A stretch of DNA of 64,000 nucleotides from Pseudaquidulcibacter sp041917055 (GTDB lineage Bacteria; Pseudomonadota; Alphaproteobacteria; Caulobacterales; Aquidulcibacteraceae). How positions within the stretch are numbered: position 1 is the stretch's first letter; the number at the start of each line of letters is the position of its first letter. Both the position numbers and the translations under genes were made by a program. Positions 8,269 to 15,899 of the stretch are shown here, piece by piece. The notes under the pieces were generated by a model. That model searched no databases. It worked only from the letters and a program-made list of their open reading frames with translations, and was not told the origin of the DNA. Where the stretch lies: the NCBI GenBank assembly GCA_041917055.1, contig JAYRYJ010000007.1, positions 1 through 64,000 of the forward strand. Reading direction: 5' to 3'.

Positions 8269-9030
8269 TTAATTATGGTGCGCGTGAACATCGGCATCCG
8301 GCGCAAGTCCAAGGCTCTTGCGGGTTTCAATGTCGCGTTCTTTTACATATTCTTCGATTGCTTTTTTGGCCTTGCTCCAGCCCTTAACTTTTGGATGGAA
8401 TAAAGATGCCCAACCCATCGTCAGAAGCATTTTTATCGGAAGGCCACGAATCATATTTTTAATCATGGTAATTAGCCAATCTTGCAAAAGCGGCTGCTTG
8501 GTGCGCTGCATGAATTGGAAAAGGATCGAACCGTCTTCAATCATGCCTTTATGGAAAACTTGATCCGAGAAGACTTCATCAAAGTCGGAAGCAGGGTTGG
8601 TTGCGGTATAACCTTTTAGTTCAAGCCAATGAGCGGTGGCATGCATTACGCCTTCGGGAACAACATCGCGCGGGCAGATATTTGTGCATTTATTGCATGA
8701 TACGCATTGCCAAATAATGTCTTTGTCGCGCACTAATTCACTTTCAAAACCCATACGGATTAAATAAATCCAATATCTTGGATTAAAGTCAGGATTGATG
8801 GCATTCATAGTGCAGGCATTGGTGCACGACCCGCACTGCCAACAACGGTGAATATATTCACCACCCGGCAAGGACGCGATTTCTTCTTGAAGGTTTTCAT
8901 TATAATCGGGCACAACGCGCGAATGAATGAAGGTTGACCAATCACCCGAAACATCAACGCCATCAATCACAAGATTATCATGTGTCGAGAGGTTTTCCGG
9001 CCTGATAAGGTGCTTTTCGTGAATTGCCAT
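8269..9030 (-). CDS. hdrC2: sHdrC2, ferredoxin-type iron-sulfur subunit
   Basis: 253 residues. Two [4Fe-4S] motifs are seen, CWQCGSCTNAC (followed by TMNAINP) and CVSCNKCTNICP. This is the arrangement of HdrC subunits, which wire electrons between HdrA and HdrB. The remaining C-terminal part is helical and lacks cysteine motifs. The gene sits 6 bases downstream of the hyp gene and 13 bases upstream of hdrB2, inside the canonical C1-B1-A-hyp-C2-B2 order. Confidence 0.93.
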   Translation of the reverse strand: MAIHEKHLIRPENLSTHDNLVIDGVDVSGDWSTFIHSRVVPDYNENLQEEIASLPGGEYIHRCWQCGSCTNACTMNAINPDFNPRYWIYLIRMGFESELVRDKDIIWQCVSCNKCTNICPRDVVPEGVMHATAHWLELKGYTATNPASDFDEVFSDQVFHKGMIEDGSILFQFMQRTKQPLLQDWLITMIKNMIRGLPIKMLLTMGWASLFHPKVKGWSKAKKAIEEYVKERDIETRKSLGLAPDADVHAHHN

Positions 9031-9036
9031 ATTTCC

Positions 9037-9870
9037 CTATCCTTCACTTATGGGGGCGGGCCCCTTATTATTTTCAAGTTTAACTTTGCCGCCATCAAGA
9101 CCAAGCAGGCGGCGCAAATGCGTCACCCCATCTTCGGGGCTTGAAAAATCGGCACGCAAATATGAACCACCTTGGGCGGCAACATATTGGGCGTAAATTT
9201 GCGCAATCAATAAATCGCAATATTGGGGCAGGTTTTTATAAAACCCATTTTGCGATAAAAATTGCGATATATCGGCCCTAAGCGACAAAAATGTTTCGTA
9301 TTTATCAGGCACTTTGATTGTCATTCTATCGACATCACCATGCCAAATTTCGCGAATTACGCCGGAATTAACTTTTTCATCCCATACCCATCTTTGCATC
9401 ATTGGGTAAAATTCAGGGTTTGTATTGTGCAATAATTCCGCCGCCAAATCCTTGACCCATCTGTGTTCGCGGTCTTGGGGGAAATGGGCGCAAAATTTTT
9501 CAATTCTTGAATCCACGGCTTTAGCATCGTGTTTTGCGTCCAATAATTCCACAATTGCGAATTTAAGGGTTTCGAATTTATTGCCTTCCAAATATTCACC
9601 AATACGACGGCGTATAGTTGGGAGGAATTTTCCGATTTGTGCCATTTTCTCAGGTGTCAGAGCAATCAATTCTTCGCGCGCGAAAAATTCTTTGAACAAA
9701 TCTTGTTTGATATTTATCGCTTCGACATAGGTTTCAATTCCGCCAGAATTTTCGGTGTTTCTAATCAAAATTTCCAAAGCAGCTTTAAGGGCAGGGCCCG
9801 AAAGCTCAAGCTCAATCGCGCCCAAAACTTGGACGGGCTTTGCTTTGGAAAAATTGAAAAAAGCGTCCAT
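9037..9870 (-). CDS. conserved sHdr-operon protein (the hyp gene between hdrA and hdrC2)
   Basis: 277 residues with no cofactor motif that I can recognise. A single cysteine occurs in the middle (EKFCAHFPQDREHRWVKDLAAEL) and another near the C-terminus (PQYCDLL). The sequence looks helical and soluble. Its place between hdrA and hdrC2 is a fixed feature of shdr operons, where the corresponding gene is simply called hyp. Its stop-start junctions are 0 and 6 bases. A structural or assembly role in the complex is inference. Confidence 0.85.
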   Translation of the reverse strand: MDAFFNFSKAKPVQVLGAIELELSGPALKAALEILIRNTENSGGIETYVEAINIKQDLFKEFFAREELIALTPEKMAQIGKFLPTIRRRIGEYLEGNKFETLKFAIVELLDAKHDAKAVDSRIEKFCAHFPQDREHRWVKDLAAELLHNTNPEFYPMMQRWVWDEKVNSGVIREIWHGDVDRMTIKVPDKYETFLSLRADISQFLSQNGFYKNLPQYCDLLIAQIYAQYVAAQGGSYLRADFSSPEDGVTHLRRLLGLDGGKVKLENNKGPAPISEG

Positions 9871-10911
9871 TTATGCGGCTTTCGACTTTAACATTCCAAG
9901 TGCCGACATAGCGGCTGCAGCACCTTGAGCGATTGAATCATCAATGGTTTCAGGGCCACAGGCAGAACCCGCAACAAATACACCATCACGTGAAGATGCA
10001 CCCATCACACCATAAGTGTTCTTGCGGTCAATATAACCATGCGCTTCGCGGTCAACGCCAAAGACGCTTGAAATCGTCATATTATCGACATTTGGATCCA
10101 TACCGACCGCGTGAACCACCATGTCAAACGGAATAGTAATCGGGCGTTTTACCAAAGTATCTTCGCCCTTAACAATCACTTGGTCGCCATTTGAAGTAAC
10201 TTCGGCGATACGGGCTTTGATATATTTGACCTTAAATTCTTCTTGGGATTTCCAATAGAATTTGGTTTCCAAAAGGCCGAAAGTCCGAATATCCATATAA
10301 TAAACATAGACGTGGCAATCAGGTAATTCTTCGCGAATTTCCATTGCCAAATTTGCCGAAACCGAGCAGCAGATTTTAGAACACCATTCACGCCCGATTT
10401 GACGGTCACGCGAACCAACGCAAAGTAAGATTGCAACGCGTTTCGGTGCTTCACCATTTGACGGGCGGCGCACGCCCTTGCCCGATGAAATCATTTGTTC
10501 GACTTGGGTAGTTGTCACAACGTCAGGGAAACGACCAAAGCCCCATTCCGGTTTATTCACACTGTCAAAATGCGTGAAACCGGTGGTAAGTATGCAGGCA
10601 GAAGCTTTACCCTTTGTGCCATTTTTCAATTCATAGGAAAAATTGCCCGGTGTGCCGTCAAAATTTTGAACCACCGTGCCTTTTTGAATTTCAATATTTG
10701 GGTTGTTAACAACGCGATCAACCATGCCACCGATTGCGTCTTTTGCCCATTCGTGTGAAGGCACAAGTTTGGCATAGCCCGAAAGAATAGGCGCGCCACC
10801 AAGCACTTCCTCTTTCTCAACCAAAGTGACTTTCACACCCGCGCTTGCCAAAGAATGTGCCGCTGAAAGCCCTGCGGGGCCCGCCCCGACCACAAGAATA
10901 TTATCGCTCAT
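9871..10911 (-). CDS. hdrA: sHdrA, FAD-containing subunit of the Hdr-like complex
   Basis: 346 residues, the short bacterial form of HdrA that lacks the ferredoxin domains of methanogen enzymes. The N-terminal Rossmann motif VVGAGPAGLSAAHSLASAG binds FAD. A cysteine-rich segment, CVGSRD then CSKICC, is the family's cluster-binding motif. The C-terminal GVFVAGSACGPETIDDSI closes the FAD site. It is the electron-distributing flavoprotein of the complex. The gene directly abuts hyp and starts 9 bases after the hdrB1 stop. Confidence 0.94.
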   Translation of the reverse strand: MSDNILVVGAGPAGLSAAHSLASAGVKVTLVEKEEVLGGAPILSGYAKLVPSHEWAKDAIGGMVDRVVNNPNIEIQKGTVVQNFDGTPGNFSYELKNGTKGKASACILTTGFTHFDSVNKPEWGFGRFPDVVTTTQVEQMISSGKGVRRPSNGEAPKRVAILLCVGSRDRQIGREWCSKICCSVSANLAMEIREELPDCHVYVYYMDIRTFGLLETKFYWKSQEEFKVKYIKARIAEVTSNGDQVIVKGEDTLVKRPITIPFDMVVHAVGMDPNVDNMTISSVFGVDREAHGYIDRKNTYGVMGASSRDGVFVAGSACGPETIDDSIAQGAAAAMSALGMLKSKAA

Positions 10912-10920
10912 TTTCCTACC

Positions 10921-12282
10921 CTATGCTCCCGGTTGTAAAGTTAGTCTTTGGGTCTTGTTAAAGCCCGGACCGGCTGTGATTGCGCGGCGCGGATCATATA
11001 ATTGTTCCCGCGTGCCGCCTGCTTGAATTTGTTTTAGATAATCTTCGAATTCGGCTTTTTTGGCCTGCCAATCTATGCCTAATTTTTCTAAAAGCATGTC
11101 AGTGGGGGAGGCATGCCAATGTGATTGCACAATCTTATAAGGATGCGCACCGCATACCAAAGCCGCGAATTGAATATCGGCCAAAATCGGCATTGGATAA
11201 TGTTTGCCTTCGGCTTTACCAATCCATTGGTTTTTGTCCAAAGTGGTTATGCAACCGGTGTCATGGCCAATCATCATATCGGCTTTTGCTTCTTCTGATG
11301 CCACACGCAATTTTCGGTCAATTGCGAAGGAGCGTGTAAATTCGCGTTCCGAAATAATATGCCTAAAACCAAAGCCACAGCAATCATACCATGTCGAATA
11401 ATCTATGACATGCGCGCCCAATTCTTGAATAATTCCAGTGGAAACCGCAACGCGGTCGCCCTCAAGGACTTCATCATCATAAATAACGTCTTGCGGCACC
11501 ATTTTATAGACGTGGCAGGCATTGTGAATTGCGGCACGAATGTTTGAGGCATCGATTACTTGGCGTTCTTTAATGCGTTTGCGCATTACATGAACCCATT
11601 CGGAATAGTGAACAATTTCTTCGGGAATAAGCAATTTGCCATCAACCAAACGGCCCAATTTGCCCAAGATATTTTTGACTTTTTCGCGCAATGTCGCAGA
11701 AGTTAAAAGATAGCCGCGAACCTCTTTATAATTGCCAAAAGAAGTGCCGCAATGGACAAGCGGATAATAATAACCTTCGGGCTTGCCTTCGACTTTTGCC
11801 GCAACATAGGCTTGGTGGAAATTGCGAAGCATAACAGCGGCAAGGCTTTCAATATTGCCAATGCCCGAACCATGATAATTCCATGCGGTGCAGCTTGTTT
11901 GGTCGGTTTCGTCCAAATAGCGCGTGCCGAATTGGTTCATCATCCAAAGAAGTGACGCGGGATAGCCCGGAATATTACCGCATTGACCACAAGATTTATG
12001 GTGCCAAAGCTGATTGGTTGGGATTTTCTTGTCCCAGCCATAAAGGGTTTTCGCAACGACTGGTTCATGTTCATCATTAATACGGTGAACCACGATTTCG
12101 CCGTCTTTCTCCAAATCCCACATAATATCGCGGACATCGGGAACGCGATCTTTTTGCGAAAGCATAGAGCGTTTATTAATGCGTTGTTCGACCCATGCAG
12201 TTGCGGTTCGCGCATCATCAGGGCTTAGATTTGTGTCACGCCATTCCGCACCGTGACCTGTAAAGCGTTCGCCTTCTGCCAT
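10921..12282 (-). CDS. hdrB1: sHdrB1, CCG-domain subunit of the Hdr-like complex
   Basis: 453 residues, about 150 longer than HdrB2, with an N-terminal extension typical of sHdrB1. Cysteine motifs include HHKSCGQCGNIPGYP, QTSCTAWNYHGSGIG, WYDCCGFGFRHI and GHDTGCITTLDKNQW, together forming the two degenerate CCG domains. It pairs with HdrC1 and HdrA in the complex that oxidises LbpA-bound sulfur. It starts 10 bases after the hdrC1 stop with an AGGGAGA ribosome binding site. Confidence 0.93.
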   Translation of the reverse strand: MAEGERFTGHGAEWRDTNLSPDDARTATAWVEQRINKRSMLSQKDRVPDVRDIMWDLEKDGEIVVHRINDEHEPVVAKTLYGWDKKIPTNQLWHHKSCGQCGNIPGYPASLLWMMNQFGTRYLDETDQTSCTAWNYHGSGIGNIESLAAVMLRNFHQAYVAAKVEGKPEGYYYPLVHCGTSFGNYKEVRGYLLTSATLREKVKNILGKLGRLVDGKLLIPEEIVHYSEWVHVMRKRIKERQVIDASNIRAAIHNACHVYKMVPQDVIYDDEVLEGDRVAVSTGIIQELGAHVIDYSTWYDCCGFGFRHIISEREFTRSFAIDRKLRVASEEAKADMMIGHDTGCITTLDKNQWIGKAEGKHYPMPILADIQFAALVCGAHPYKIVQSHWHASPTDMLLEKLGIDWQAKKAEFEDYLKQIQAGGTREQLYDPRRAITAGPGFNKTQRLTLQPGA

Positions 12283-12292
12283 TTATCTCTCC

Positions 12293-13039
12293 CTAATCCT
12301 CGTCTTCTGCTTCATCGAGGTAATCTGCCCAATCCTCACGTTTTTCGTCCATAATATCTGAAATAACGTCGAAAAGGTTTTCATCTATTGTTTCTAATTG
12401 ATCTAAAACGCCAGTTGCTTCCCAAATTGTATAAAGCTCAACTGAGGTTTTTAGATTAACTTCCCATGCCGTTTTGGTGGTGTTTAGTGTCGCCATCGGG
12501 ATTGCATTGCGCAAAACTTGAAGCGGGGCATCGATTTTGGAAATATTCGGCCCCCAATCGGCAAAACCGTCAGGATTAATCATATCAGGCGATAATTGGT
12601 TTCCGGTTGAAACCAATTTCAACATAACCCTTGAGAATGGGCGTAAAACATTGCGCGCCGATTCCATATTATGCTTGATTGCGACTTCGCGCATAATCAT
12701 AACCAGGCCGCCGGGATTATTGGTGAAAGGGCAACGCGCCGCGCAAGTATAACATTGCGCACAGGCCCAGATTTTCTCTTGCATGGCATCATAAATGCCT
12801 TCAAGATTTTCGGTCCAAAGAAGTTGCACAATTTCGCGCGGGGAATAATCATAATAATGCGCAGCGGGGCAGGTGGCGGTGCAAATTCCGCAATTAAGAC
12901 AACCATTTAACTCATGGTCGAAACGCATATCGCTTTGGATATCGTTGAAAATCTGCTGCAACTTGGCATAGGGAACTTCAGGCGTTTTCGACACCGGATC
13001 GCCGATATGCTTTTGTACCCTTGATGAATGGTGCGCCAT
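12293..13039 (-). CDS. hdrC1: sHdrC1, ferredoxin-type iron-sulfur subunit
   Basis: 248 residues. Two [4Fe-4S] motifs, CLNCGICTATCP and CAQCYTCAARCP, lie in the N-terminal 110 residues. The C-terminus is very acidic (YLDEAEDED). It is the first gene of the six-gene hdr operon, preceded by GGGAGAG and separated from dsrE3C by a palindromic element. It transfers electrons between HdrB1 and HdrA. Confidence 0.93.
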   Translation of the reverse strand: MAHHSSRVQKHIGDPVSKTPEVPYAKLQQIFNDIQSDMRFDHELNGCLNCGICTATCPAAHYYDYSPREIVQLLWTENLEGIYDAMQEKIWACAQCYTCAARCPFTNNPGGLVMIMREVAIKHNMESARNVLRPFSRVMLKLVSTGNQLSPDMINPDGFADWGPNISKIDAPLQVLRNAIPMATLNTTKTAWEVNLKTSVELYTIWEATGVLDQLETIDENLFDVISDIMDEKREDWADYLDEAEDED

Positions 13040-13063
13040 ATTCTCTCCCTTGGTTTTCTAGTT

Positions 13064-13219
13064 AATCCTCCCCCGTTTACGGGGGAGGGGGACCGCGTAA
13101 AACGCGGTGGAGGGGGGACTGTGAAACGGAATTGTTTATTAAAATAACTCTCTATACCCGTGGCCCAAACGCCCCATCCGTCGGCTATGCCGACACCTTC
13201 CCCGCGAACGGGGAAGGAT
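13064..13219. repeat. GC-rich palindromic mosaic element B (dsrE3C-hdrC1 gap)
   Basis: The segment begins with the hairpin CCTCCCCCG-TTTA-CGGGGGAGG, continues with GGGGGACCGCGTAAAACGCGG, and ends with CCTTCCCCG-CGAA-CGGGGAAGG next to the dsrE3C stop. The start is closely matched by both ends of element D. It separates dsrE3C from hdrC1 in the same transcription direction. Confidence 0.65.
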
Positions 13220-13221
13220 TT

Positions 13222-13599
13222 TTAATAGGTCATTACTTTCGTATCACCTTCCATAACTTCTTCGATTAAATAAGCGCCGCCCACGACACCTTCGCATTCA
13301 GGAATAAGGTCTTCTTCCTTCATTTCGAACAAATCGAGGTTTGGCGAGCAGCAATAGAATTTTGCGCCGGCTGAATGCGCGTCTTTGATGAAATCATAGA
13401 CAGTTTTCGGGGAACCGGGTTTAACAACCAATTTCTCGGCAACGCCTTTTTTCATCAAAATCCCTGAGGTGGCTGTGCAAATAACATCAACTTCATAATC
13501 CATTGCAGCGGCAACTGTTGCCTGAAAGAATGGTGCCCCCAATTCTTCACCATTGCGGGGGTCTGTATTGGCCAACACCAATATAAGTTTGCTTGCCAT
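13222..13599 (-). CDS. dsrE3C: DsrE3C-type sulfurtransferase
   Basis: 125 residues from the ATG at 13597-13599, which follows AGGAGTGCCAA; an upstream in-frame extension has no ribosome binding site. It is a small DsrE/DsrF-fold protein beginning KLILVLANTDPRNGEELGAPFF. The adjacent cysteines Cys83-Cys84 (FYCCSPN) are the expected persulfide-carrying site. In sHdr organisms such proteins exchange sulfur with TusA and pass it to LbpA and the Hdr-like complex. A sigma70-like promoter at 13628-13655 could start transcription here. Confidence 0.88.
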   Translation of the reverse strand: MASKLILVLANTDPRNGEELGAPFFQATVAAAMDYEVDVICTATSGILMKKGVAEKLVVKPGSPKTVYDFIKDAHSAGAKFYCCSPNLDLFEMKEEDLIPECEGVVGGAYLIEEVMEGDTKVMTY

Positions 13600-13627
13600 T
13601 TGGCACTCCTTTAGTTTTAGGATTTGA

Positions 13628-13655
13628 GTTTTATGCCAATTTTCAATTAGGTCAA
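13628..13655 (-). promoter_or_regulatory. candidate promoter for dsrE3C and the hdr operon
   Basis: Read on the minus strand, TTGACC (13650-13655) and TAAAAC (13628-13633) are separated by 16 bases, and the dsrE3C start codon lies 29 bases downstream. This is the best sigma70-like signal in the gap between the amidotransferase-like gene and dsrE3C. Confidence 0.45.
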
Positions 13656-13667
13656 GCGAAAAATAGG

Positions 13668-13677
13668 ATATTCGAAT
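13668..13677. promoter_or_regulatory. ATATTCGAAT palindrome next to the dsrE3C promoter
   Basis: The palindrome ATTCGAAT (13670-13677) lies just upstream of the candidate -35 box. The same ATTCGAA core occurs twice in the inverted repeat at 20616-20643 upstream of dsrE2. It is therefore a candidate binding site for the cluster's ArsR-type regulator. Binding is inference. Confidence 0.3.
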
Positions 13678-13740
13678 GAACTTATATAAGGAAAAAGCAT
13701 TGTGCAATGCAACAAGGGGTTAATTGCGAATTACGACATT

Positions 13741-13947
13741 CTCCTTCCCCGATTGAAATCGGGTGGTGTGGCGCGCCGTAGCAACGCGAAGGCGTGACTT
13801 AAGGGGTTAAAACTCGCGCAATGAATGCCGAAGGGTCGCCAACCCCTTCACCCGCAGATTTCAAGCTCTTCGCCTAATCCAAAAAATTAAAAATTTTTCG
13901 GGGCTCATTGGTGCGGGAGCTTCCCCATCTTGGGGAAGCAGAGGATT
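13741..13947. repeat. GC-rich palindromic mosaic element C (amidotransferase-dsrE3C gap)
   Basis: The segment starts CTCCTTCCCCGATT, contains CCCGATTGAAATCGGG and GGGGTT..AACCCC pairs, and ends with the hairpin CTTCCCCA-TCT-TGGGGAAG next to the stop of the amidotransferase-like gene. It is the most decayed of the four related elements. No gene is seen in it. Confidence 0.55.
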
Positions 13948-13949
13948 TG

Positions 13950-14642
13950 TCAATCCATCATTCCGCTGACTTGCACCAATCCTGTCATAATCGCGTTCAA
14001 AGTTTCATAAATTTCGCGTGAATTGTTGCCCAATTTTTCCAATTCAGGGGCGGGGTTCGGTGGTGATTCTTCAAATTCCATGATTAGGTCTTCGGCAATT
14101 CCGCGTTTGAAACCGGGGTGGAAAACAAAGCCGAATGCGGTTGTGCCCATTTGGAACAAAATTGGGTTTTCGTCTTCATCCACCGCCAAAATTTGTGCAT
14201 AATCGGGCGGTATCGGAAAACCGCGCATATAATAGGAATATGGAAATTCGGGCGGCAAATAGCCATTTAAGGCATTGTCATTTGTTCGCCGCCCGATACC
14301 ATTTTTGAAAATAAGCGGTGTTGATTTCAACGAACCTTCGGCCGCCAATGCCAAAATTTGTGCACCCAAACCGATACCGATTACTATTTTGTTTGCCATA
14401 AGGCACTGTCTCGTAAGTTCGATTTCACGTTGCAAACTTGGTGGGTCTTTTGCGCCATCTGCACCCCAAGGGCCGCCACCCAAAAGTATAAGCCCGTCTT
14501 TGACTTCATTGAAAAATGGAATTGAAACACCTTCGGTGAAGGGGCGGCAATAATTAAAACGAATTTGACGGCCTTCGAAATGGTCCTCCATTAGGCCCAA
14601 ATAATCGGCGCTTGTGTGTTGAATAACGCTAAAAGTTTTCAC
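13950..14642 (-). CDS. class I glutamine amidotransferase homologue lacking the catalytic residues
   Basis: 230 residues with the class I amidotransferase fold. The oxyanion strand LILLGGGPWG and the nucleophile-elbow sequence VIGIGLGAQILALAAEG are clear. Where active enzymes have GxCxGxQ this protein has Gly91 instead of Cys, and the usual FHPE is FHPG (His175, Gly177), so the triad's Cys and Glu are both absent. It starts with GTG, overlapping the sLpl stop (GTGA), so it is coupled to the ligase. A GAT gene is a known companion of sLpl/LipS genes in shdr clusters. Glutamine hydrolysis is unlikely, and a binding or scaffold role is inference. Confidence 0.85.
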   Translation of the reverse strand: MKTFSVIQHTSADYLGLMEDHFEGRQIRFNYCRPFTEGVSIPFFNEVKDGLILLGGGPWGADGAKDPPSLQREIELTRQCLMANKIVIGIGLGAQILALAAEGSLKSTPLIFKNGIGRRTNDNALNGYLPPEFPYSYYMRGFPIPPDYAQILAVDEDENPILFQMGTTAFGFVFHPGFKRGIAEDLIMEFEESPPNPAPELEKLGNNSREIYETLNAIMTGLVQVSGMMD

Positions 14643-15694
14643 GAAAGCGCCTTTGTCATTGCCGCAATGAATTGCGCCGCACCGATTGATAAAAGCCCGC
14701 CTTCGGGAATTTGCGCAAAGAACACATTGATATTGGTTTCAAATTCTTCGGTTTTTGTGCCGCGCAAATGACTTTCAAGGTCATAAATAATGCGCGGTGG
14801 GGCAACAAAAAAATCACCAGTGAAAATCACTTCACGAATGCGCGCATTATTATGTTCAAGGCGTACAAAGGCATTAACAACGCCACCTGCTGATGCTTCG
14901 GTTCCCGTCAAAACTTCGCTTTCGCCGCCCATATCATTGATTTCATAGACAAAATCATCGGTGCCGATTTCCTCTGCATAGAATTGAGCGGCGAGGTTTT
15001 CTTCGATTTCGCTTGGCATTTCGTTTTGAATTGAAAAGCCAATTTTTTCCTGAAAACCTTCGATAATGGCGGTTTTAACCTCCTCCATTGTCGGCACTTT
15101 GCCCAATACTGCTTTTAATGTCGTGACGCGCGATGCATGTTCCTTATCATCCATGCGCGACATTTTTTGGGCAGGCACATTCAAAGCATCGACCATTTTT
15201 ATAGGGTCTAAATCAATCAGAACCGTTCCTTGATACATTAAAGTATCGCCATCAAAAAAGCCGCCAGTTCCCGAAACTTTTTTGCCATCGATTTCAATAT
15301 CATTGCGTGGGCGAAATTTTGCATTCACGCCCAATTTTGAAAGGCCGAAAGCCGCGGCCTCGCAAATAATTTTTGCGATTTCGCCCAGATTTTGAGTTCC
15401 CATTGAGGATTTTGAACAGGCAAGCGCCCAGCCCAATTGTCCTTCATCAAAATAAATTGCGCCGCCGCCTGTAATACGGCGCACAATTTCAACATTGTTT
15501 TGTTTGCAATTTTCAATCTTGATTTCTTGGGAAACATCTTGATGCCGCCCAACCAAGGCGCAAGGTTTGAAGTGTATAAAACGCAAAGTATCTATAATGT
15601 CGCCATTTTTGCGCGCTTCAAGCATTGCCGCGTCAAAGGCAATATTCTCTCGGCCTGTCCGAAGGCCGGTGTCGATAATTCGTAATGGTTTCAT
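14639..15694 (-). CDS. slpl: lipoate-protein ligase of the sHdr pathway, sLpl(AB)
   Basis: 351 residues from the ATG at 15692-15694 after AAAAGGAGT; an earlier in-frame start lies in a repeat element. The large LplA-type domain has ARRITGGGAIYFDEG-like sequence (VRRITGGGAIYFDEGQLGWA) and the catalytic lysine Lys139 in GKKVSGTGG. The last 90 or so residues form the accessory LplB-type domain. It attaches lipoate or octanoate to LbpA. It overlaps the amidotransferase-like gene by 4 bases and is separated from lipS1 by a 205-base gap containing element D. Confidence 0.9.
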   Translation of the reverse strand: MKPLRIIDTGLRTGRENIAFDAAMLEARKNGDIIDTLRFIHFKPCALVGRHQDVSQEIKIENCKQNNVEIVRRITGGGAIYFDEGQLGWALACSKSSMGTQNLGEIAKIICEAAAFGLSKLGVNAKFRPRNDIEIDGKKVSGTGGFFDGDTLMYQGTVLIDLDPIKMVDALNVPAQKMSRMDDKEHASRVTTLKAVLGKVPTMEEVKTAIIEGFQEKIGFSIQNEMPSEIEENLAAQFYAEEIGTDDFVYEINDMGGESEVLTGTEASAGGVVNAFVRLEHNNARIREVIFTGDFFVAPPRIIYDLESHLRGTKTEEFETNINVFFAQIPEGGLLSIGAAQFIAAMTKALS

Positions 15695-15707
15695 TTTTAC
15701 TCCTTTT

Positions 15708-15899
15708 AAATCCTCCCCTGCGAAGCGGGGGAGGGGGACCGCGTGTAATGCGGTGGAGGGGGGGACTGCGCAGAGCACGGTGGGTGGGGTGCGTGTCAAT
15801 TACACTCTGGCGCTTTAACTTTGCTTCAGAAGCTCGCATCGCTCGCGCCCCCTCCACCACGCTTCGCGCGGTCCCCCTCCCCCGTAAACGGGGGAGGAT
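15708..15899. repeat. GC-rich palindromic mosaic element D (lipS1-sLpl gap)
   Basis: Both ends carry the same hairpin block: AAATCCTCCCC..CGGGGGAGG then GGGACCGCG at the left, and its inverse, CGCGGTCCCCC..CGTAAACGGGGGAGGATTT, at the right. The whole is an inverted-repeat unit of about 190 bases, the best preserved of the four elements. It fills nearly the entire space between lipS1 and the sLpl ribosome binding site. Confidence 0.7.

Noticed and set aside
13599..13707. Upstream extension of dsrE3C
   Set aside because: The in-frame extension overlaps the promoter and has no ribosome binding site, while AGGAGTGCC precedes the internal ATG that gives the normal family length.
15708..15899. Hairpins of element D as a terminator after lipS1
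   Set aside because: Read leftward, the hairpin next to the lipS1 stop has no T-run after it, and the same structures occur where no transcript end is expected.
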